Made by a program: the position numbers and the translations under genes | Shown: positions 50,373 through 60,119 of the stretch, piece by piece | Position numbering within the stretch: the stretch's first letter is position 1 | How the letters are laid out: the number at the start of each line of letters is the position of its first letter | The notes under the pieces: model-generated | Database searches by the model: none | Seen by the model: the letters and a program-made list of their open reading frames with translations, nothing else | What the model was told of the DNA's origin: nothing | Source of the DNA: Terrimesophilobacter bigeumensis | GTDB lineage: Bacteria; Actinomycetota; Actinomycetes; Actinomycetales; Microbacteriaceae | Direction of reading: 5' to 3' | Assembly: GCF_039537265.1 (NCBI RefSeq) | Contig: NZ_BAABAE010000002.1 | Location: forward strand, 186,001-250,000 | DNA length: 64,000 bases

Positions 50373-51541
50373 GTCAGCGCGCTGGTCAGATCCTCGTAGA
50401 GGTCGTCGACGTGTTCGAGGCCGATCGAGATGCGCACGATGCCGCCGCCGGGCTTCGCCTCCGCCGCGACCGGGCGGTGGGTGAGCGACGCCGGATGCTG
50501 TGCGAGCGTGTCCACGCCGCCGAGCGACACCGCGTGGCTCACGAGCTTCAGCGACTCGATGAACTTCGCGGCCGCGGTGTAGCCGCCCTTCAGTTCGATC
50601 GAGAGCATCGATCCGGGGCCCTCCAGCTGGCGCCCGAGGAGGCCGTCCGGATCGCATCCGGGAAGCGTCGGGAACAGGACGCGCTCGAGCGCCGGATGCC
50701 CGACCAGCCGCTCGGCGAGCTCCTGCGCGGTCGCCTGCTGGGCGCGCACCCGTAGCGGCATGGTGCGCAGCCCGCGGTGGAGCAGGTACGCGGCGAAGGG
50801 GTGCAGCAGCCCGCCGGTCAGTGCCCGCACGTGGCGAAGGCGGGTCGCCCATTCGGCATTCGTGGCGATGACGCCACCCATGACGTCGCCGTGACCGCCG
50901 ATGTACTTGGTGGCGCTGTGCAGCACGAGGGTCGCCCCGTGCTCGATCGGCCGCTGCAGGACCGGCGTCGCGAAGGTGTTGTCGACGAGCACCGGCACGT
51001 CGCCGGCGGCCGCGACCACCCTCGCGATGTCGACGAGCTCGAGGGTCGGGTTGGCCGGGCTCTCGATCACGACGAGGCCGGTGTCCGGCCGGATGGCCGC
51101 GGCGATGTCGTCGACGCTGTGCGCCCAGGTGACCGTCGTTCCGACGAGTCCGTTGTCGAGCACGTGGTCGGTTCCGCCGTAGAGGGGGCGGAGGCCCACG
51201 ACGTGCGGCTTGCCCGCCGTGACCGTCGAGAGCAGGGCGGCGGCGAGCGCGGCCATCCCGGTCGAGAAGGCGACGGCCTGCTCGGCGCCTTCGAGCCCTG
51301 CGAGGCTCTCCTCGAAGCGGGCGACGCCCGGCTGCCACAGCCGCTGGTACACGGCGGACTGGCCGGGCAGCAGCACGCCGCCGGTGGCCAGCTGCTCATA
51401 GGAGTCTCCGCCCAGTTCGACATTCGGCAGGGGGTTGGTGGTGGAGAGGTCGATGGTCGGGACGTGGGACCCGGATTCCTCCAGGCCCTCCATTCCCCCG
51501 TGGACGGCGCGGGTCTCCAGGTGGGGTTTCGATGGCTGCAT
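50369..51541 (-). CDS. PLP-dependent trans-sulfuration enzyme (cystathionine/methionine gamma-lyase family)
   Basis: A 390-residue enzyme that breaks or forms C-S bonds in sulfur amino acids using pyridoxal phosphate. The PLP lysine is in HSATKYIGGHGDVMGG, with family motifs AVAFSTGMAALAA and the C-terminal GGVDTLAQHPASLTHR. Members include gamma-lyases, gamma-synthases and methionine gamma-lyase; which one cannot be settled by eye. The ATG at 51541 gives the usual N-terminus. It is divergent from an Lrp/AsnC gene that probably controls it. Confidence 0.88.
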   Translation of the reverse strand: MQPSKPHLETRAVHGGMEGLEESGSHVPTIDLSTTNPLPNVELGGDSYEQLATGGVLLPGQSAVYQRLWQPGVARFEESLAGLEGAEQAVAFSTGMAALAAALLSTVTAGKPHVVGLRPLYGGTDHVLDNGLVGTTVTWAHSVDDIAAAIRPDTGLVVIESPANPTLELVDIARVVAAAGDVPVLVDNTFATPVLQRPIEHGATLVLHSATKYIGGHGDVMGGVIATNAEWATRLRHVRALTGGLLHPFAAYLLHRGLRTMPLRVRAQQATAQELAERLVGHPALERVLFPTLPGCDPDGLLGRQLEGPGSMLSIELKGGYTAAAKFIESLKLVSHAVSLGGVDTLAQHPASLTHRPVAAEAKPGGGIVRISIGLEHVDDLYEDLTSALT

Positions 51542-51572
51542 GAGTCGACTGAAACAGAATCCGCGACCTGCT

Positions 51573-51605
51573 GCAAGATAGTCGCAAGATTCTGCGATCT
51601 TCTTC
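51573..51605. promoter_or_regulatory. Phased repeats between gamma-lyase and Lrp genes
   Basis: GCAAGAT occurs at 51573-51579 and 51584-51590, exactly 11 bp apart, and AAGAT (51586-51590) forms a dyad with ATCTT (51597-51601). Arrays of sites on one helix face are usual for Lrp/AsnC proteins, so this is a candidate operator for both divergent genes. Confidence 0.5.
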
Positions 51606-51639
51606 GATATCCAGGAGGTTTTCTGCGACAATCGGGAAG

Positions 51640-52098
51640 GTGGACGACACCGATCGCAGAATCCTCCGCTCCCTCTCCGCGAACGCCCGGATGTCCGGTT
51701 CGGCTCTCGCCACGGCACTCGGCGTCGCGGAGTCCACCGTGTCCCTGCGCCTCAAGAGACTGCAGCGGGACGGGTACCTGCGCGGCGCCCACGCCGACAT
51801 CGACCTCGCCGCACTCGGAATGACGGTGCAGGCGCTCATCTCGATCCGGCTCGTGTCGATCGTCCGCGAGGAGGTCGAGGGATTCCGGGATGAGGCGCCG
51901 AACTGGCCGGGCGTGCTGGGGCTCTTCCAGATGGCCGGCGTCGACGACTTCCTGCTGCACGTCGCCGCGCGCAACGCCGCCGAGCTGCGCGACTTCGTGC
52001 TCGAGTACCTGGCCGGACATCCGGCGGTCGCCAATACCGAGACGAACCTCATCTTCGACCACGTCGCCGGCCGGGGTCTGGAGCAGCTCCTCGCCTGA
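51640..52098 (+). CDS. Lrp/AsnC family transcriptional regulator
   Basis: A 152-residue amino-acid-responsive regulator. The N-terminal HTH reads DDTDRRILRSLSANARMSG and VAESTVSLRLKRL; the C-terminal RAM domain has LGLFQMAGVDDFLLHVAA. The GTG at 51640 directly follows CGGGAAG; a better GGAGG lies 22 bp upstream, so translation may be weak or a short leader may exist. Likely regulates the divergent gamma-lyase in response to a sulfur amino acid. Confidence 0.9.
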   Translation: MDDTDRRILRSLSANARMSGSALATALGVAESTVSLRLKRLQRDGYLRGAHADIDLAALGMTVQALISIRLVSIVREEVEGFRDEAPNWPGVLGLFQMAGVDDFLLHVAARNAAELRDFVLEYLAGHPAVANTETNLIFDHVAGRGLEQLLA

Positions 52099-52131
52099 AA
52101 GCGGCGCCGATCACCTGCCGCCCGATTTCTC

Positions 52132-52217
52132 GTCCCAAATGAAGGCATCCCGCTGGGGCAGCCCCGAACTTCCGGGGCAGTTCGGCCGTGTCCTCCCGAA
52201 ATGCCTTCATTTGGGAC
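52132..52217. repeat. 17-bp inverted repeat with inner hairpin between convergent genes
   Basis: GTCCCAAATGAAGGCAT (52132-52148) is the exact reverse complement of 52201-52217. Inside, GCCCCG and CGGGGC (about 52171-52188) form a further stem. It lies between the Lrp gene and the convergent DUF4032 gene. The outer arms are AT-richer than their surroundings. No T-run is present. Confidence 0.75.
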
Positions 52218-52242
52218 ACCCGCTCAGGCGGGGAAACGCCCG

Positions 52243-53520
52243 TCAGACCTTGTCGCGCCAGTCCTCCTCGTCGACGATCGCGATGGGCAGCGTGAACGCA
52301 CCCGTCGGCGGGTCGATGACGGTGGCCTCGTCGCGCCGATGCCGCAACACCGTGTCGATGTAGGAGCCGACCGCTTCGGCGAGCGGCACGTCGCGCTTCT
52401 CGTTCTGCGACAGATACCAGCGGTGCTCGAGCATCTGGTGGAACACCTCGGCCGGCTCGAGCTTGCCCTTGAGCTCCCGCGGGATCGCCCGGATGACCGG
52501 CTCGAAGACCGTCGCGAGCCACTCGTGGGCGGCGATCTCCTCGTCGGCGTCGGCGCCGTAGTTGGTCGCGGCGTAGGCGTCGAGGTCGTTGAGCAGCCTG
52601 CGCGCCTGGTTCTCCTCCGCGTCGAGCCCGGTGAGACGCAGCAGCCTGCGCTGGTGATGGCCCGCGTCGACCACCTTCGGCTGGATGCGCACCTGGCTGC
52701 CGCTGTCATCCGTCCTGATCGCGAGCTCCTCGATGTCGAAGCCGAGGTCATTGAGCCGCTCGACCCGCTCCGCGATGCGCCAGCGCTCGGTCGAGTCGAA
52801 GGACTCCGAGCCGGTCAGCTCACTCCACAGGGTGCGGTAGGCGGCGAGGATGCCGTTGCTCACCTCGATCGGATCCGTCGCCTCGTCGAGCCGGCCGCCG
52901 GCCGCGAGGTCGAGCAGCTCGCCGGCGATGTTGATCCGTGCGATCTCGAGGTCGTGCTCGCGCTGGCCGTCGGAGAGCCGGTCGTAGAGGCTCCCGGTCT
53001 CCGCGTCGACGAGGTAGGCGGCGAAGGCCCCGGCATCCCGGCGGAAGAGGGTGTTGGAGAGTGAGACGTCGCCCCAGAAGAAACCGATGATGTGCAGGCG
53101 CACGAGCAGTACGGCCTGGGCGTCCACGAGCCGCGTCGCGGTGTCGGGTCGCAGCGTCTGCGAGTAGAGGGCGCGATACGGGAGCGAGAACCTCAGGTGC
53201 CGGGTGACGAGCACCGAGTCGAGCGCGTTGCCCTCGTCATCCGTGCGGTTGGTGATGACGGCGACCGGCTCGACGCAGGGCACATCGAGCCGCTGCAGGG
53301 TGCGCAGCATGTCGTATTCGCGCCGGGCGAGATCCTCGGAGGTCTCCTTGATCGCGACGACGTACCCGCTCAGGTGGGCGAAGCGCACGAGGTGCCGCGA
53401 GATGCCCTTCGGCAGCACCGCGATCGAGTCCTCCGGCCAGACCTCGAGCGGAAGATTCCAGGGCAGGTCGAGCAGTGCCGGGTCGACGATCGCCGAGGTG
53501 ATGCTCAGTGACCCGCTCAC
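52243..53520 (-). CDS. DUF4032 protein with lipopolysaccharide-kinase-like domain
   Basis: A 425-residue cytoplasmic protein of actinobacteria. The N-terminal 215 or so residues resemble an atypical protein kinase fold: YVVAIKETSE with a candidate ATP lysine, LVTRHLRFSLPY as hinge, and FFWGDVSLSNTLFRRD as catalytic-loop-like segment, followed by AYLVDAETG. The C-terminal DUF4032 region runs to the end (EVFHQMLEHRWYLSQNE). The role is not known. It stands alone between a structured repeat and the sugar ATPase gene. Confidence 0.8.
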   Translation of the reverse strand: MSGSLSITSAIVDPALLDLPWNLPLEVWPEDSIAVLPKGISRHLVRFAHLSGYVVAIKETSEDLARREYDMLRTLQRLDVPCVEPVAVITNRTDDEGNALDSVLVTRHLRFSLPYRALYSQTLRPDTATRLVDAQAVLLVRLHIIGFFWGDVSLSNTLFRRDAGAFAAYLVDAETGSLYDRLSDGQREHDLEIARINIAGELLDLAAGGRLDEATDPIEVSNGILAAYRTLWSELTGSESFDSTERWRIAERVERLNDLGFDIEELAIRTDDSGSQVRIQPKVVDAGHHQRRLLRLTGLDAEENQARRLLNDLDAYAATNYGADADEEIAAHEWLATVFEPVIRAIPRELKGKLEPAEVFHQMLEHRWYLSQNEKRDVPLAEAVGSYIDTVLRHRRDEATVIDPPTGAFTLPIAIVDEEDWRDKV

Positions 53521-53583
53521 GCTGGCCCTCCTCGTGCAGCGGATGCGGTCCGCCCCCGCATCGGGGAGCGGACCGACCGCACG

Positions 53584-54687
<1,104 letters not shown>

Positions 54688-54933
54688 GGTCGTACTTCTC
54701 CTTCACCGGCAGGTACGTGCCGGACGATCCGTAGTGAATGGATTGTGCGGTCTCCGGGGCGGGGTCCGCACCTGCGTCATTATGGCACTTGTCACGGTGG
54801 TCTGGGAAATACCGAGCGTTCCGAGTGACTATGCTTGCAGCGTTCGTCCTGTCGGCTCCCAGACTGGCGGGTCTAGCATTTTGATCGGTGGCTCGTGCCA
54901 TCGCACCGTGCAGCGGTTGAGTAGAGGTTTGAT

Positions 54934-55875
54934 GTGAGCACCAGCGACCCGCGTCCGAACAAGAACGAGAGACGCGATGCTGCGCGCGACAAGGCTCGCC
55001 AGCTGCGGGAGGAGCAGCGGAAGAAGGACCGCCGCAACCGGTTCGTCCTGCAGGGCAGCCTCATCCTGGTGACCCTCGCGATCGTCGCGATCGTCGCGAT
55101 CGCGATCTACAGTGCGATCAAGCCGCCTGCCCCAGGTCCCCTCAACATGCTGAGCGACGGGATCAAGATCGGCGAGGGCTTCCATGCGACCCTGACCCCC
55201 GCCCTGCAGCCGAGTGAGGAACCGGTGCCGTCGGCGTCGAACGAGCCGGCGGATGTCCTCGACATCCGCGTGTATGTCGACTACATGTGCCCGGTCTGCG
55301 GAAACTTCGAGAAGGCCAACGCCGATCAGATCAAGCAGCTGGTGCGGGACGGCGCTGCAACGCTCGAGATCCACCCGGTCGCGATCCTCGACCGGCTCTC
55401 GATGGGCACGAAGTACTCGTCCAGGGCGTCGAATGCCGCCGCCTGCGTGGCGAACTTCTCGCCGAACAACTTCTTCGACTTCAGCGCGATCCTGTTCCAG
55501 CAGCAACCGGAGGAGGGCTCCGCCGGCCTCGACGACGACACTCTCGTCGAACTTGCCAAGGAGGTCGGGGTCTCCAAGTTCACGAACATCTCCTCCTGCA
55601 TCCGGGAGCAGACCTTCAAGGACTGGGTGAAGGCCTCGACCGACCGCTTCACCAACAACCCGATCCCTGATGCGGCGCCGCAGCCGGACCCCAAGGGCAC
55701 GCCGACCATCGTCGTGAACGGGCAGCTGTACCAGTACACGACCGACCAGCAGGGCGCGTTCGACCCGCAGGAGTTCGCGTCGTTCCTCGTGCAGGTGCTG
55801 GGGGCCAACTATTCGGAGAGCTCGGTGCCCTCCCCGAGCCCATCGCCCTCGAGTTCGTCTTCGTCGTCGCCGTAG
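54934..55875 (+). CDS. Membrane-anchored DsbA-like thiol-disulfide oxidoreductase
   Basis: A 313-residue protein with a basic, probably coiled N-terminus (residues 1-34), one membrane span (about 36-60) and an extracytoplasmic thioredoxin-fold domain. The active site is CPVC in YVDYMCPVCGNFEKAN, and the cis-proline loop is KGTPTIVVNG. The C-terminus is a Ser/Pro tail. It probably oxidises or isomerises disulfides in exported proteins. The GTG at 54934 lacks a strong ribosome site. A -10-like TATGCT lies about 100 bp upstream. Confidence 0.88.
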   Translation: MSTSDPRPNKNERRDAARDKARQLREEQRKKDRRNRFVLQGSLILVTLAIVAIVAIAIYSAIKPPAPGPLNMLSDGIKIGEGFHATLTPALQPSEEPVPSASNEPADVLDIRVYVDYMCPVCGNFEKANADQIKQLVRDGAATLEIHPVAILDRLSMGTKYSSRASNAAACVANFSPNNFFDFSAILFQQQPEEGSAGLDDDTLVELAKEVGVSKFTNISSCIREQTFKDWVKASTDRFTNNPIPDAAPQPDPKGTPTIVVNGQLYQYTTDQQGAFDPQEFASFLVQVLGANYSESSVPSPSPSPSSSSSSSP

Positions 55876-55895
55876 CAGCGGTCGCTGCCCGGTGG

Positions 55896-55972
55896 TGGAG
55901 CCCCCTGTCGGATTCGAACCGACGACCCCCGCTTTACAAGAGCGGTGCTCTGGCCAACTGAGCTAAGGAGGC
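55896..55972 (-). tRNA. tRNA-Thr (anticodon TGT)
   Basis: Read on the minus strand, the acceptor stem GCCTCCT pairs with AGGGGGC (one G-T pair). The anticodon stem CCGCT/AGCGG encloses the loop CTTGTAA, giving anticodon TGT, which reads ACA threonine codons. The T-arm has GGTTCGAATCC. A discriminator T and an encoded CCA (55896-55898) follow. Total 77 bases including CCA. Confidence 0.96.
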
Positions 55973-55976
55973 GTGA

Positions 55977-55997
55977 CCTCCCCATATTAGGGGGAGG
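55977..55997 (-). terminator. Hairpin between msrB and tRNA-Thr
   Basis: CCTCCCC (55977-55983) pairs with GGGGAGG (55991-55997) around a 7-base loop. On the minus strand it lies just after msrB and just before the tRNA, where msrB transcription could end or the tRNA transcript could be separated. There is no T-run. Confidence 0.45.
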
Positions 55998-56005
55998 CCA
56001 CGGGC

Positions 56006-56410
56006 TCAGGCGTCCTTCGGCTCGAAGCTCAGCGACACCGAGTTCATGCAGAAGCGGTCACCGGTCGGGGTCTGCGGCGCATCGTCGAAGACGTGCCCGA
56101 GGTGGGAGCCGCAGTTGGCGCAGCGCACCTCCACGCGCTCCATGCCGAGGGTCGAGTCCTTGAGCAGCACCACGGCATCCTGCTCGGTCGGGATGTAGAA
56201 GCTCGGCCACCCGCAGTGGGAGTCGAACTTCGCGTCGCTGCGGAACAATTCGGCACCGCACGCCTTACAGCGGTAGACGCCTTCTCGCTTCTCGTCGAGC
56301 AACTGGCCGGTCCACGGCCGCTCTGTGGCTGCCTGGCGCAGCACCGCGAACTCGTCCGCGCTCAGCTCCTGACGCCACTCCTCGTCGCTCTTGTTGACCT
56401 TGTAGTTCAT
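56006..56410 (-). CDS. msrB: Peptide-methionine (R)-S-oxide reductase MsrB
   Basis: Repairs oxidised methionine (R epimer) in proteins. The 134 residues have two zinc CxxC pairs (CKACG and CANCG), the substrate-site HCGWPSF, the GHVFDD segment and the catalytic cysteine in DRFCMNSVSLSF near the C-terminus. The ATG at 56410 is preferred over an ATG 16 codons upstream because it gives the standard N-terminus and has GGAGAG upstream. Confidence 0.96.
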   Translation of the reverse strand: MNYKVNKSDEEWRQELSADEFAVLRQAATERPWTGQLLDEKREGVYRCKACGAELFRSDAKFDSHCGWPSFYIPTEQDAVVLLKDSTLGMERVEVRCANCGSHLGHVFDDAPQTPTGDRFCMNSVSLSFEPKDA

Positions 56411-56531
56411 AATGGTGTCTCTCCGGGAATCCGTCGGGTTCCCTCCATCTCCATTCAACCGCGGTTCGGCGGATGTTGTTCCATACAGCGAGCGGAGGTG
56501 GCGACTTCACCTGTGGTGCGAGGATTCTCCC

Positions 56532-57614
56532 ATGACCACAGGACGCAGCACGGCCGACTGGTACCGCAGCTTCGGGGAGCTCGAGGCGCGCGGGCAGTCC
56601 GCCGTCTTCGAGGAGTGGGCGCTCGGGGTCGCGGGCGACCCGCAGGTTCTGGCGGTGATCGACGAACTGCCCCTGCAGAAGCGCCAACCCAACCTGGTGT
56701 TCGCGGTGGCCAGACTGCTGGGGGCGCCGGAGGGCGGGTACCACGAGCTCCGCGACTGGCTGCTGGCCCACTGGTCGGCGGTCTCACGGGAGGCGGTCGT
56801 ACGGATGACCCAGACCAACGAACCCCGCAGGTGCGCCGCCTTGCTTCCCGCGCTCGGCGTGGTGGCTGCCTCCCGTGCCGCGCAGTCGTCTCCCCATCGG
56901 CCCCTCGCCCTGCTCGAGCTCGGGGCGAGCGCCGGGCTGTGCCTCTACCCCGACCGCTACAGCTACCGCTATGGGGACGACGAGTGGCTGCATCCGGCCT
57001 CGGGGCCCTCGACCGTCGCGATCGAGACCGAGACCCATGGCAGTGCCGTACCAGTGCCGGAGGAGCTTCCGGAGATCGTCTGGCGTGCCGGCATCGACGT
57101 CGAGCCCCTCGACGTGCGCGATCCGGATGCCGTGCGCTGGCTGGAGACGCTCGTCTGGCCGGAGCAGGAGGCGCGACGTCGGCGCATCCGGAACGCCGTG
57201 GGGCTTGTGCGGGCTGACCCGCCGATCCTCGTGAGGGGTAACGCGATCGTCGAGCTCGAGGCGCTCGCCGATGCCCGTCCGGCGGATGCGACGCTCGTCG
57301 TGGTCACGAGCGCGATGCTCGTGTACCTCCCCTATGCCGAGCGCATGCGGCTCGTGGACGTCATTCGCTCCCTCGACGCGCACTGGATCTCGCTCGACGG
57401 CGTCGGCGTGCTGCCCGAGATCGATGCGAAACTCGACGGACCCGGAGGCGCGATGCCCGGACGCTTCACCCTCTCGCTCGACGGGGAACCGCTCGCCGAC
57501 GTCGGGCCGCACGGACAGTTCGTCGACTGGTTCGCCTCGGCCGCCGGCGCGAGAGGCGTTCGCCGCGCAGATCGCGCGGCACGCCTCGGGCAAACCCCAC
57601 CCCGACCTGATTAG
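56532..57614 (+). CDS. DUF2332 family protein
   Basis: A 360-residue cytoplasmic protein of unknown function, common in actinobacteria and other bacteria. Visible features are WYRSFGELEARGQSAVFEEW at the start, a glycine-rich LLELGASAGLCLYPDRYSY that resembles a SAM-binding motif I, and TLVVVTSAMLVYLPYAERMR. The motif suggests a methyltransferase-like fold, but I see no confirmed catalytic residues. A DUF3263 gene starts one base after its stop. Confidence 0.78.
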   Translation: MTTGRSTADWYRSFGELEARGQSAVFEEWALGVAGDPQVLAVIDELPLQKRQPNLVFAVARLLGAPEGGYHELRDWLLAHWSAVSREAVVRMTQTNEPRRCAALLPALGVVAASRAAQSSPHRPLALLELGASAGLCLYPDRYSYRYGDDEWLHPASGPSTVAIETETHGSAVPVPEELPEIVWRAGIDVEPLDVRDPDAVRWLETLVWPEQEARRRRIRNAVGLVRADPPILVRGNAIVELEALADARPADATLVVVTSAMLVYLPYAERMRLVDVIRSLDAHWISLDGVGVLPEIDAKLDGPGGAMPGRFTLSLDGEPLADVGPHGQFVDWFASAAGARGVRRADRAARLGQTPPRPD

Positions 57615-57615
57615 G

Positions 57616-58011
57616 ATGGCTGTCCAGGTGAGCGAGAGCGGAGAGCGGGTGGGTCGGAGCGGGAGAGACGCGGCGGGTGCGACCGCGGACGCGACCGGGC
57701 CGGACGCGACTGGGCCGGACGCCATTGGGCCGGATGCCGACGCGCCATCCCTCGCCGACCGCGACCGCCGCATCCTCGCCTTCGAGCGGGACTGGACCCG
57801 GCACGCCGGCGCGAAAGAGGACGCCGTTCGCGCGGAGTTCGGGCTCTCCTCCGCCCGGTACTATCAGATACTGAACGCTCTCATCGACTCCCCGGCGGCG
57901 ATCGTCTACGACCCGATGCTGGTGAGACGACTCCAGCGGATGCGGGAGGCCAGAATGAGCGCCAGGACACTCCGCAGGGCACCAGGCACCAGCACTGCCG
58001 GCCACAGCTAG
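57616..58011 (+). CDS. DUF3263 family small DNA-binding-like protein
   Basis: A 131-residue protein. The C-terminal 70 or so residues are the DUF3263 core (DRRILAFERDWTRHAGAKE, then GLSSARYYQILNALI), which looks like a small helix-turn-helix. The N-terminal 55 residues are low-complexity and contain a threefold repeat of the peptide A-(T/I)-G-P-D. It lies 21 bp upstream of a LytR_C gene; in mycobacteria Rv0430-Rv0431 form, as I recall, the same pair. Confidence 0.82.
   Translation: MAVQVSESGERVGRSGRDAAGATADATGPDATGPDAIGPDADAPSLADRDRRILAFERDWTRHAGAKEDAVRAEFGLSSARYYQILNALIDSPAAIVYDPMLVRRLQRMREARMSARTLRRAPGTSTAGHS
57691..57735 (+). repeat. In-frame 15-bp tandem repeat, three copies
   Basis: Three adjacent 15-bp units (57691-57705, 57706-57720, 57721-57735) based on GCGACTGGGCCGGAC encode ATGPD, ATGPD and AIGPD in the linker of the DUF3263 protein. 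The unit length is a multiple of three, so copy number can change without breaking the gene. Confidence 0.85.
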
Positions 58012-58032
58012 CAGAACACGACCGAGAGACCG

Positions 58033-58596
58033 ATGGCTGACTTTCCCCAGGACCGCTTCGACGACGTGCCCACCGAGGTGCTTCGGGTCGGGGCCCACCG
58101 CGCGCCGAAGAAGAAGGGCCGCGGCTGGGCGGCGCTGGGCTGGGCGGTGCTCGCGACCGTGATCCTCACGACGGGCGGTCTCATCGGTCTCGCTGCGATC
58201 AACAGCAGCATCAACTTCGATCTGCCGTTCCTGCCTGGACCCGAGCAGGAGGAGACGCCGACGCCGACGCAGACCCCGACCGCCGAGCCCACGCTCGCTC
58301 CGGATGTCCCGCTCAGCATCCTCAACGGCACGGAGACCCCCGGCCTTGCCAATCAGGTCGGCGACGCACTGGTCGAGCAGGGGTGGGCCGGAGCCGCCGA
58401 GGGTGTCGGAAGCCGGGCGAACGCCTCGGCGCGCGACATCGAGGAGACCGTCGTCTACTACGCCGACCCTTCCTACGAGGGCGCCGCACGCGGAATCGTG
58501 CTCGCGCTCGGGGTCGGGGAGGTCCGGTTGTCGACCGACTACCCGGGATCTCCCGTGACGGTCGTGATCGGGTCGGACTACAAGCCGCTTCCCTGA
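58033..58596 (+). CDS. LytR C-terminal (LytR_C) domain membrane protein, VirR-like
   Basis: A 187-residue protein with a short cytoplasmic N-terminus, one membrane span (about residues 31-56), a Pro/Thr-rich linker and an extracytoplasmic LytR_C domain (PLSILNGTETPGLANQVGDA, then VVYYADPSYEGAA). Such domains act in cell-envelope processes; the mycobacterial relative Rv0431 (VirR) affects vesicle release. A weak terminator follows at 58627-58643. Confidence 0.82.
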   Translation: MADFPQDRFDDVPTEVLRVGAHRAPKKKGRGWAALGWAVLATVILTTGGLIGLAAINSSINFDLPFLPGPEQEETPTPTQTPTAEPTLAPDVPLSILNGTETPGLANQVGDALVEQGWAGAAEGVGSRANASARDIEETVVYYADPSYEGAARGIVLALGVGEVRLSTDYPGSPVTVVIGSDYKPLP

Positions 58597-58626
58597 GGCT
58601 CGTACCCCCGTTTGTCTCGTTTGTAT

Positions 58627-58643
58627 AACGGAGAGCCGTTTTT
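58627..58643 (+). terminator. Short intrinsic terminator after the LytR_C gene
   Basis: AACGG (58627-58631) and CCGTT (58636-58640) form a 5-bp stem with a 4-base loop, followed directly by TTT. The stem is short, so termination may be partial. The rest of the 183-bp gap before cspA holds its promoter and a long leader. Confidence 0.5.
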
Positions 58644-58779
58644 CCAGCCCTTTGGGTGACACTCCGGTCTCGATCCCGCAACCGCACTCCCGTCCAGGGC
58701 GCCCGCTCGTTAGTATCTGGTCTCAATCCGGCTCAGGCACACTCGCACGCGCCGCAAGAAACACAGCAGGGAGTACCAC

Positions 58780-58986
58780 ATGGCGAACGGGACCGTGAAA
58801 TGGTTCAACGCTGAAAAGGGCTACGGCTTCATCACCGTGGAGGATGGCAGCCAGGACGTGTTCGTCCACTATTCCGCCATCGAGATGGGCGGTTACAAAA
58901 TGCTCGAGGAGGGCCAGCAGGTCGTCTTCGAGGTCGGCACCGGCACCAAGGGTCCACAGGCCGAGTCGGTTCGACCGGCCGGTTGA
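58780..58986 (+). CDS. cspA: Cold shock protein, CspA family
   Basis: A 68-residue single-stranded nucleic-acid chaperone. RNP1 (KGYGFITVE) and RNP2 (DVFVHYSAI) are intact, and the length is standard. A strong site (AGCAGGGAG) precedes the ATG. Residues KMLEEGQQVVFEV complete the OB fold. Cold-shock genes often have long structured leaders; the upstream gap would allow one, but I cannot define it. Confidence 0.96.
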   Translation: MANGTVKWFNAEKGYGFITVEDGSQDVFVHYSAIEMGGYKMLEEGQQVVFEVGTGTKGPQAESVRPAG

Positions 58987-59050
58987 CCCAATTGTCGGGC
59001 GCGCCCTCGGCAACGCCGTCCGGGCGGCCGGGCGGCGCTAGTCTGTCCCG

Positions 59051-60112
59051 GTGACGTTCAACGGCAACCCACCCGGGCGCCTGGGGAGGGCATCCGCCGC
59101 GCTTGCGACCGTGCTCGTCGGTGCGGTGGCGCTGTCCGGATGCGCGCCCGAGAGGGCTCCGGAGCCCACGCCCACCGAAACCTACGTCTCCACCTACGAG
59201 ACCCCGCCGCCGACCGAGCTCGCGCCCCTGCGCGGGACGACCGTACCGGCCGGATCCCTCGACCACGCCTCCATCGCGGCGAAGATCGACAACCACTGGG
59301 ACGCGAGGCCCCAGGTCGGGCTCGAACGCACCGACGTGCTGTTCGAGGAACTGGTCGAGGGCGGGATCACCCGTTACGTCGCGATCTGGCAGTCGGACAT
59401 TCCCGAGCGGCTCGGACCGGTGCGCTCGATCCGGCCGATGGATCCGGCCATCGTCTCCCCCTTCCGCGGGATCATCTGCTACTCCGGTGGACAGCAGCGC
59501 TTCGTCTACCTCATGCGGCAGACGCCCGTCTACAACGCGATCCACGGCCAGCCGGACACCGCCGACACCTTCTACCGGGCGAGCGACCGCCCGGGCCCGC
59601 ACGACGTCATCGTCAAGGCGCGGGAGGTTCTCGCCCAGCACACCGACCTCGCCGCACCCCAGCAGCAGTTCGCCTACTCGCTGGATGCGGCATCCTCGAC
59701 GGCCGCGAAGGAGGGCAAGCCGACCGCCGCAGTCGAGTACCGTTTCTCTTCGCTCTTCTACGGCACCTGGAAGTGGAATGCCGAGGCCGAGCGCTGGATG
59801 CGCGTCCAGCAGGGCAAGGTCGACAAGGACAGTCACGGAGACCAGCTCAATGCCGCGAACGTCGTCGTGCTCCGCGTCAACGTCGTCGACGACCGCGGAG
59901 TGCCGAAGACGATCCTGACCGGTTCGGGGGAGGCCTGGGTCTCCAGCGGTGGGGCGACCATTCACGGCAAGTGGTCGAAGGGCGGCGAGAAGGATCCTCT
60001 TCGCCTCGTCGACGGAAACGGGGTGACGATTCGACTCGCTGCCGGCAACACCTGGTTCGAACTCATCCCGCCCGGCGGCTCGGTCGGTTTCGTCGCCCCG
60101 GCGGAGCAGTAG
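59051..60112 (+). CDS. DUF3048 domain lipoprotein (YerB-like)
   Basis: A 353-residue exported lipoprotein. The signal peptide ends with lipobox ALSGC (Cys about residue 31), followed by a Pro/Thr-rich linker. The DUF3048 domain has AAKIDNHWDARPQVGLERTD and the ARSIRP-like segment GPVRSIRPMDPAIVSPF. The C-terminal domain has RLAAGNTWFELIPPGG. Relatives are found in Gram-positive bacteria, and their role is unclear. GTG start at 59051. Confidence 0.85.
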   Translation: MTFNGNPPGRLGRASAALATVLVGAVALSGCAPERAPEPTPTETYVSTYETPPPTELAPLRGTTVPAGSLDHASIAAKIDNHWDARPQVGLERTDVLFEELVEGGITRYVAIWQSDIPERLGPVRSIRPMDPAIVSPFRGIICYSGGQQRFVYLMRQTPVYNAIHGQPDTADTFYRASDRPGPHDVIVKAREVLAQHTDLAAPQQQFAYSLDAASSTAAKEGKPTAAVEYRFSSLFYGTWKWNAEAERWMRVQQGKVDKDSHGDQLNAANVVVLRVNVVDDRGVPKTILTGSGEAWVSSGGATIHGKWSKGGEKDPLRLVDGNGVTIRLAAGNTWFELIPPGGSVGFVAPAEQ

Positions 60113-60119
60113 CGGCTCG

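Noticed and set aside
51542..51639. SAM riboswitch or T-box before the gamma-lyase
   Set aside because: The gap to the divergent Lrp gene is only 98 bp and no riboswitch-like conserved helices or terminator pair are visible.
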